Source: Alphaproteobacteria bacterium
Lineage (GTDB): Bacteria; Pseudomonadota; Alphaproteobacteria; CAAHEQ01; UBA3637
Assembly (NCBI GenBank): GCA_017540065.1
Contig: JAFYBU010000096.1
Coordinates: 1-7,045, forward strand
Direction of reading: 5' to 3'
DNA: 7,045 nt
The translations under genes and the position numbers were made by a program. Below the pieces are notes generated by a model, which saw nothing but the letters and a program-made list of their open reading frames with translations, was not told the origin of the DNA and did not search any database. Positions 4,923-7,045 of this stretch are shown piece after piece. How positions within the stretch are numbered: the stretch's first letter is position 1; the number at the start of each line of letters is the position of its first letter.

Positions 4923-7045
4923 CACTTTCCTCCTAATGTTTTTAAATATAATCGGAAATTAAATGAGGTACTTCCCTTATAATTTCTATCCCGAGTAAAC
5001 GATTTTTCAATACTAAAATCAAGTGTCACACATTCGTTATCATAACGCAATAACGCTTCGCTTTTCAACGGCCCTTCACGATCACGTCTTAAATTATACC
5101 GATACCGCCCTTCTAACGAAAAATTCTTTGTCAATTTCGTTCTGCCATAAAAAGTAACTTCTTTTTGTTCCCCGAATTTTTGTTGTCCTAATTGATAAGC
5201 GTTTTGAAATAAATAGTTAACCCCTAACCGCAAAGGCGCTGCCCCGACTTCCAATCCCAAATCATGTTTACGTGCATGAAAATCTCGCTGATCCAAGCGG
5301 AATCGATACGAAAGTGTCGCCCACTTATGATTCAACCGGATACGACCGATATAATTGGAAAAATGATTATCATATCCCATTACATCTGCCAATTCACTGT
5401 CATCCCGCAAAACAAACGTTTGACCGAATAAAGCCTGTAAAGACCTGTTTTTTCCGTGATTATAGACAGACCATTTTATCCCATAGTTCACCCGCGTTCC
5501 GGAATCCACACGATCGTATCCCGAAAATCTGTTTGGTGAAAATAAATTCGTATCAGAAAAATCAAAAACAGAACTGTCCGAATTGGGAATTTCATCCTTA
5601 TTTCCCCCGTTTGGACCGACAACCAACTGAACAACGGGTTCAATAATTTGTGTTAAACTTTTTCCGGGATTGATTAACGGATACCCCATGGTCAAAACTG
5701 CTTGCGGGAAAATTCGCCCAGCCCAATAAGAATCATTTTTGGCTTTATTGGCTATGTTATAACTTCCCGTATCAATAAAGTATCCGTCACCGCGAACCTT
5801 TCCTTCCAGTTCCGCCGTCATCCCCCAGGAACTGATGTAAGGCAAACGAACCCCTTGTGTGACAGACAAACGATTTGATTTAAAATGTTCCCGATTATTA
5901 ATTAAAGCACTGGATATTTCAGAAAAAGCATAAAGACCGCTTTCCGTCAACGGAGCAGAAGTATATTCCAACTGCATCACAGGTAATATAATGGGGATGG
6001 ACTTGGATGATACACCTTCGTTTAAACTTTGAAAATTCAAAATTTCCGCTTTTCCTTGAATTCTGTTTCCATAATATTCCGCACCTGCAAAAGACGCCAG
6101 GTAAGAATCTGTTTCCGTAATGCCATCAATTTTATAACGACGAAAATATGTATCAGAAGTTGTTCGATAGTATTGCCCGTAAAAACGCCATGTATCATTG
6201 GGATCATATTCAAAATCGGCCCTGATGTGTCCTTGTTTAGACTTGTCATGATCCTGTGTTAAACTGGAATGCAAATTAAAAACACTTTCTGCAAAAACCC
6301 CCTCATAATCCAACAATCCCAACGGATGGTGAACCAATGAAATTTGGGGGGTAATTGTTAAATTCTGATTGGGAGCTATATCCACAAAAAACGGCAACCC
6401 CACCATTGTTTTCATTTCAGAATTGCTACCGATTGAAGGAATCAAAAAGCCAGTTTTACGCTTAACGCTGGGATCTGGCATTTGAAAGTAAGGGAACCAT
6501 GCTACCGGCACATCTTTCACCTTAAAAAATGTGTTCCAAAACCGCATTGTTTTATTGAGTTCATCTTCTTCTATCGTATTTGCGGACAAACGCCACAAAG
6601 GTGATTTTCCTTCACAAATATCGCACGGTGTATAACTGGCATTTTTAAAAACGGTTTCTTTTCCCAAATCACGCCTAATAATTTTATCGGTAAATAAATG
6701 CGTTCCGTCAATAAAATCAACTTCAGCATCCCCGGTAATCATTTCACTTTCATTCGGAAAAAAATGCACCTGACTTGTTTTAGCTTTTGTCCCATCCGAC
6801 AAAGTCAAAAAGGCCTGCCCTGGCACATGAACAATGTTTTGCTCTTTATCATATTGAATTTCTTCTGTCTGAATAGTTGACCCGTTTTGATTCAAAACAA
6901 CATTTCCACTGGCCACAAGCAACCCCGTTTTCTGATTAAAACTTAAGTGATCCGATTCAAAATCAACAGGTTGATCTTTTTTCACGGCTTTTGTATCAAC
7001 CTGCATCATAGCTTGAGCCGACCCCGATATTAACAAAATCATCAA
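4922..7045 (-). CDS. lptD: LPS-assembly outer-membrane protein LptD, 5' end beyond the window
   Basis: LptD is the outer-membrane beta-barrel that, with LptE, inserts lipopolysaccharide into the outer leaflet. The visible 707 residues begin with the core and end of a signal peptide (LLISGSAQA, cleavage near residue 12). No basic start region is present and the first codon at the edge is TTG followed by ATG, so the true start is most likely a few codons outside the window. Residues about 28-135 form the LptA-like beta-jellyroll (OstA) domain, with ASGNVVLNQNG typical of the family. The CxxC of YTPCDIC (C141, C144) and the segment VAWFPYFQMPDPSVKRKTGF (181-200) lead into the LptD barrel domain, which fills the rest and shows alternating aromatic and polar strands. 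The last strand ends FNFRLYLKTLGGK. One further Cys, C672, lies close to the C-terminus; I see no others in the mature part. It is the first visible gene of the lptD-surA-folD run, and any promoter lies outside. Confidence 0.95.
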   Translation of the reverse strand: MMILLISGSAQAMMQVDTKAVKKDQPVDFESDHLSFNQKTGLLVASGNVVLNQNGSTIQTEEIQYDKEQNIVHVPGQAFLTLSDGTKAKTSQVHFFPNESEMITGDAEVDFIDGTHLFTDKIIRRDLGKETVFKNASYTPCDICEGKSPLWRLSANTIEEDELNKTMRFWNTFFKVKDVPVAWFPYFQMPDPSVKRKTGFLIPSIGSNSEMKTMVGLPFFVDIAPNQNLTITPQISLVHHPLGLLDYEGVFAESVFNLHSSLTQDHDKSKQGHIRADFEYDPNDTWRFYGQYYRTTSDTYFRRYKIDGITETDSYLASFAGAEYYGNRIQGKAEILNFQSLNEGVSSKSIPIILPVMQLEYTSAPLTESGLYAFSEISSALINNREHFKSNRLSVTQGVRLPYISSWGMTAELEGKVRGDGYFIDTGSYNIANKAKNDSYWAGRIFPQAVLTMGYPLINPGKSLTQIIEPVVQLVVGPNGGNKDEIPNSDSSVFDFSDTNLFSPNRFSGYDRVDSGTRVNYGIKWSVYNHGKNRSLQALFGQTFVLRDDSELADVMGYDNHFSNYIGRIRLNHKWATLSYRFRLDQRDFHARKHDLGLEVGAAPLRLGVNYLFQNAYQLGQQKFGEQKEVTFYGRTKLTKNFSLEGRYRYNLRRDREGPLKSEALLRYDNECVTLDFSIEKSFTRDRNYKGSTSFNFRLYLKTLGGK
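4929..4934 (-). promoter_or_regulatory. Ribosome-binding site of surA inside the end of lptD
   Basis: A full AGGAGG lies on the minus strand six bases before the ATG of surA, within the codons for the final Leu-Gly-Gly of LptD. With the TGATG stop-start overlap this makes surA translation likely to depend on ribosomes finishing lptD. It selects the ATG at 4922 over the GTG at 4925. Confidence 0.8.

Noticed and set aside
5272..5646. Plus-strand open frame of 124 codons opposite lptD
   Set aside because: It lies wholly within the well-supported lptD gene on the other strand, its product is rich in His, Pro and Asn with no recognisable domain, and it has no credible ribosome-binding site.

Overview
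The window looks like chromosomal DNA of a Gram-negative, AT-rich alphaproteobacterium, possibly one of the uncultured host-associated lineages. The evidence is an outer-membrane LPS-assembly gene pair (lptD-surA), an LptD with the CxxC and DPSVKRKTGF-type motifs I associate with alphaproteobacterial members, and an alphaproteobacterial-style RarA. The exact lineage is inference. I see no tRNA, rRNA, CRISPR array, insertion sequence or phage gene. Coding density is very high: the only sizeable gap is about 80 bases, at 1509-1590.

Layout. Bases 6-1508 (+) encode an unfamiliar 500-residue protein with a long soluble, proline-rich N-terminal part. This is followed by two copies of a module made of two membrane helices plus an acidic LRDDSxDFD tail. 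The helix pair resembles the VirB2/TrbC pilin-type hairpin, but this is a pattern match only. Bases 1509-1590 hold a strong-looking promoter whose predicted start falls on the ATG of rarA, so rarA mRNA is probably leaderless. Bases 1591-2880 (+) encode RarA, the replication-associated recombination AAA+ ATPase. Bases 2868-2899 form an AT-rich dyad between the convergent 3' ends of rarA and folD.

The right-hand part is a tightly packed minus-strand operon read from the right edge: lptD (its 5' end outside the window), surA, then folD. Both junctions have almost no spacing. lptD's TGA overlaps surA's ATG by one base, and surA's TAA lies one base before folD's ATG. In both cases the last codons of the upstream gene supply the ribosome-binding site of the next one. 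SurA is the periplasmic chaperone that helps fold LptD, so the first two genes work together in LPS export. FolD makes one-carbon folate derivatives and occupies the place where pdxA and rsmA often follow surA.

The most unusual element is the duplicated-module membrane protein at the left edge. Next is the probable leaderless rarA promoter with its overlapping repeat and dyad. The remaining genes are conserved housekeeping genes.
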